A stretch of DNA of 21,346 nucleotides from contig MZNV01002555.1 in NCBI GenBank assembly GCA_002081555.1, positions 1 to 21,346 on the forward strand, written 5' to 3'. The notes beneath the pieces are model-generated. The model saw only the letters and a list, made by a program, of their open reading frames with translations. It was not told the DNA's origin and did no database searches. The stretch comes from Protostelium mycophagum. Lineage: Eukaryota > Evosea > Variosea > Protosteliida > Protosteliaceae. Positions 18,916-21,346 of this stretch are shown piece by piece (position 1 is the stretch's first letter; every line of letters begins with the position of its first letter). The position numbers were made by a program, and so were the translations under genes.

Positions 18916-21346
18916 CTACGCTTCATTATTAAGAAAGCTCACCGAATGAAGCCCAGAGATGACAGCGTTCATTTCTGTCCAGCTAGGTCTCATCTTCTCA
19001 TCATCGTGCCAGCTGTCTCTAGACTTTCTGAAGTTTGCTATCTGTATATTTTTCCGTCAACGTCTTCTACTTTTGTGGTACAAAAATGATTCTCAAAATT
19101 CAATCACCTTCATAGTAATTTCGATAAAAGTATCTGCATTTCCACGAACAAGAATGTTACTGTTCACATCAGAAATTTTTAGAGATATGACGTCATCACC
19201 TGGCTGATAGATTGCCGTGTATCACCATCTGATCATGTACATATGACATCGCACTTGCTATCTGTCCTACCCTATGCAGACATCTCAGTGATGACGTCAT
19301 CACATCACTCACATTCGAAGTTGTACAAACTCGTCAATCTTTCCTTTTGCCCTCAGTAGTCGTTGTAGATTACCCATAGGAGCGTACTCTGTCACGATGT
19401 ACATGTCAGAGGATGACATCTGACAGATGCCAAGATATTGTACAACATATGGATGATGTATTGACTTCAGTATGTCACTCTCTTTTGACATGTCGGCTAC
19501 GCTGTTTCTGCCAGTAAACTGCTTCAACGCCACCTGTTATTTTCAGACATAAAACTTATCGGAATGCCACTTGCCTCTGTATGCTGATAGTTGGCCTTGT
19601 ACATCTTGGCATAAGTGCCGTTACCGATCTTGTTAAGTACAGTGATCTGTTCTGCAGGTATCATGCTCGTACCGACACCGTTCATCGGGTCGAGTTCCAT
19701 GTCTAGATTGCTCTGCGATCTATTCAGAAAAGACGATACAATATGCACCTACCATCCTGATGTCTCTCTTTCCTTTGATCACGAAGAAGATGATGAGAAG
19801 AATAATCAGGACTATCAAGATGACACCTCCTACAACAACTCCTCGAAACGAATTAATATTTTAAATAGAGGACACTATAATTGAGTATTATAGGAAACGA
19901 CTTACCTATGATGAGTCCAATGTTTGTGGAAGAATTGTTAGGAGGGGATGCGCTTGACTTGACCGCAGCGCCAGCAGTGAAGTTTGTCAGATGATAACAT
20001 CCGCATGTCACTGTCTTTTCTGTCACATTTGTGACGTTACATCCATCAGAAGACCATCTGCTATCTTTCTCATCCCAAAACAGACATTTATACTCTACGC
20101 AGAAATCAGCACAACGCATTCATCTGTGTCGACAAACGCGTCACCTAAACTGCTGTCTATAGGCTTTGTGATGGATAGCACTATCTCTATAGGCTCTGGA
20201 GTGTTCTGTACATCGATGTCACTTCCGTTAAGGTTCAACAGCTGCACAAAGTTTCAGTAAAAAAAATACACCTCTGCACATAGAATGTACCTGTACAGCA
20301 GTGATATCGCTGTATGTTGGTGTATTGTTCACACTCGCAAAAGGATTGAATGTCAGCACTGTCAACACGATTGTAGATGCTCCATCCTTCGTGAACTTCT
20401 CCAAAGTGGCAGCAGAGAAAGTGGCTGAGCTTGTAGAGTTGAAAAACCTCACTGTTGCTGGAGTCTTTGTTCCTTTGTACTTTGAAATATCAGAGTTGAT
20501 TGATTAGCATAACTCTCGAATTTCGATGTGATACCTGTAATGCAGAGATAGAGATCTCTGGTGTGACAAGTGTAAAGTTTGTTGCTGATCGAAGAACTGC
20601 GTTCACTGTCTGTTGTAGAAGCGTGTATAGCACTGTCACGTTTGTTGACAAGCTGTTGTTTGCCTGTGGAGACAGCACTTCGCTGATCACTGTCTACAAC
20701 GAGTCAGAAAATGGACTTATTATATAATTAATAAATAACATATAGATTTACCTTTGCTGCGTCTACAGTGATGGTATTGTTTGTGTTCGTGAGATAAGAT
20801 GAGATGCGATCGGGCGATTTTGGCGAGCAGAATGACAGTGATGGTAATGAGACAGCTTCCAAGTTGAGTGCTGCTGCAACCAAATTTGTACAGTATTCGC
20901 TCGTTTCATTCAGTGCGGTAGAGATGGCGACCAGATCTATGTTCTTCAAACACGATTTATTAACATCTGTCATCATATTAATATTGCTGGTGTGTAAAAA
21001 ATTAATTACTATTTGATGCTATCGAGATGTACTGAGACAGACTGTTTGGATCATTCGGTATATATGCGTATTTATCACAGCCACAATATATCTGGTCTCT
21101 CATCAATAAACACGTCATAGAAAACACGCTCACATCACTGTTGTTCAGCTGATCACAAGGAATGGGCTGATATGACTTGCTTGTTTGTTGACCGCCAACA
21201 GTGAGTGTGATCATCATGTCAGTAGCAGAGACATATCCTGGATATGGTGGCATCTACACATCATCACTCTTCATCTCATCCTTCCCACTTACATAAAACA
21301 CGATGGAAGAGTCGTCGTTCGACCAAATCGTGAGGCACAAGAACGC
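18916..21346 (-). CDS. Receptor with GPS motif, one membrane span and internally deleted tyrosine pseudokinase (paralogue 2, 5' end outside window)
   Basis: Exons (minus): 21293..>21346, 21134..21253, 21010..21091, 20752..20966, 20535..20693, 20291..20479, 20145..20241, 19906..20094, 19753..19841, 19575..19712, 19313..19533, 19200..19271, 19108..19159, 18916..19041; 600 aa in the window, without the signal peptide. The exon pattern mirrors paralogue 1 exon for exon (72- and 52-nt exons identical in length). Seen: ectodomain, GPS (CLFWDEKDSRW ... CGCYHLTNFTAG), membrane span (about 25 Val/Ile/Leu/Phe residues, then KGKRD), glycine loop GNGTYAKM, VALK (lysine kept), hinge VTEYAPMGN, then IHGNLSASN instead of HRDLAARN. 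Next comes IANFRKSRDSWHDDEKMRPS: the DFG position reads ANFR and is joined straight to the final RPSW helix, so the activation loop, APE and helices F-H are absent. Loss of catalysis is certain if the model is right. Confidence 0.83.
19534..19574 (-). other. GC-AG intron in the second receptor
   Basis: This 41-nt intron begins GCAAGT and ends AACAG. The paralogue has GTGAG at the same exon end (7344). Retaining the intron gives a premature TGA, and removing it restores the kinase frame into VALKQF. Confidence 0.85.

Noticed and set aside
1-21346. tRNA, rRNA, CRISPR array or bacterial operon signals
   Set aside because: None was found by eye. GT-AG introns throughout and animal-type genes rule out a prokaryotic reading.

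Overview
This is eukaryotic, intron-rich DNA, most likely from an early-branching animal such as a sponge (possibly homoscleromorph) or a close relative. The basis is gene content: a Golgi TMF1 homologue, DIS3L2, an endosulfine-like protein and two receptor tyrosine-kinase-like genes, plus a chromodomain Ty3/gypsy remnant. The taxon is inference. Genes are packed tightly on both strands. Most introns are 37-50 nt, and their lengths are fixed by reading phase and by comparing the two kinase paralogues.

Layout: 1-1171 holds decayed Ty3/gypsy chromovirus pieces (integrase C-terminus, two chromodomain copies, three polypurine-tract/LTR starts). 1172-1386 (-) is a two-exon 51-aa gene directly behind TMF1. 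1512-4446 (-) is TMF1 in 13 exons. 4613-6046 (+) is an unrecognised Lys/Ser-rich, probably nuclear protein that shares a 166-bp promoter with TMF1. 6235-9366 (-) is a complete 19-exon receptor: signal peptide, ectodomain, GPS autoproteolysis motif, one membrane segment and a degenerate tyrosine kinase. 9669-14154 (-) is a 19-exon DIS3L2 exoribonuclease with an unusually long RGG/Asn-rich N-terminus. 14677-14942 (+) is a small divergent endosulfine/ARPP19-like gene. 15046-18747 (+) is an 11-exon gene of unknown family directly behind it. 18916-21346 (-) is a second GPS-kinase receptor, cut by the window end, whose kinase has lost its activation segment.

The main points of interest are: (1) a paralogous pair of GPS-membrane segment-pseudokinase receptors, an unusual fusion of adhesion-GPCR-type self-cleavage with a dead kinase; (2) two gene pairs (TMF1/small gene and endosulfine/unknown gene) with the same geometry of poly(A) signal, about 47 nt, splice acceptor, about 46 nt, ATG, which suggests operons resolved by trans-splicing; (3) the 8-mer TCTACAAC/GTTGTAGA, found 18 times where about 0.65 is expected, which often forms the 3' splice site just behind a branch-point-like TGAC; and (4) recurring related sequence inside introns of unrelated genes, suggestive of introner-like spread. 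All exon models were made by hand from splice consensus, phase and homology. Small exons and first exons are the least certain parts.
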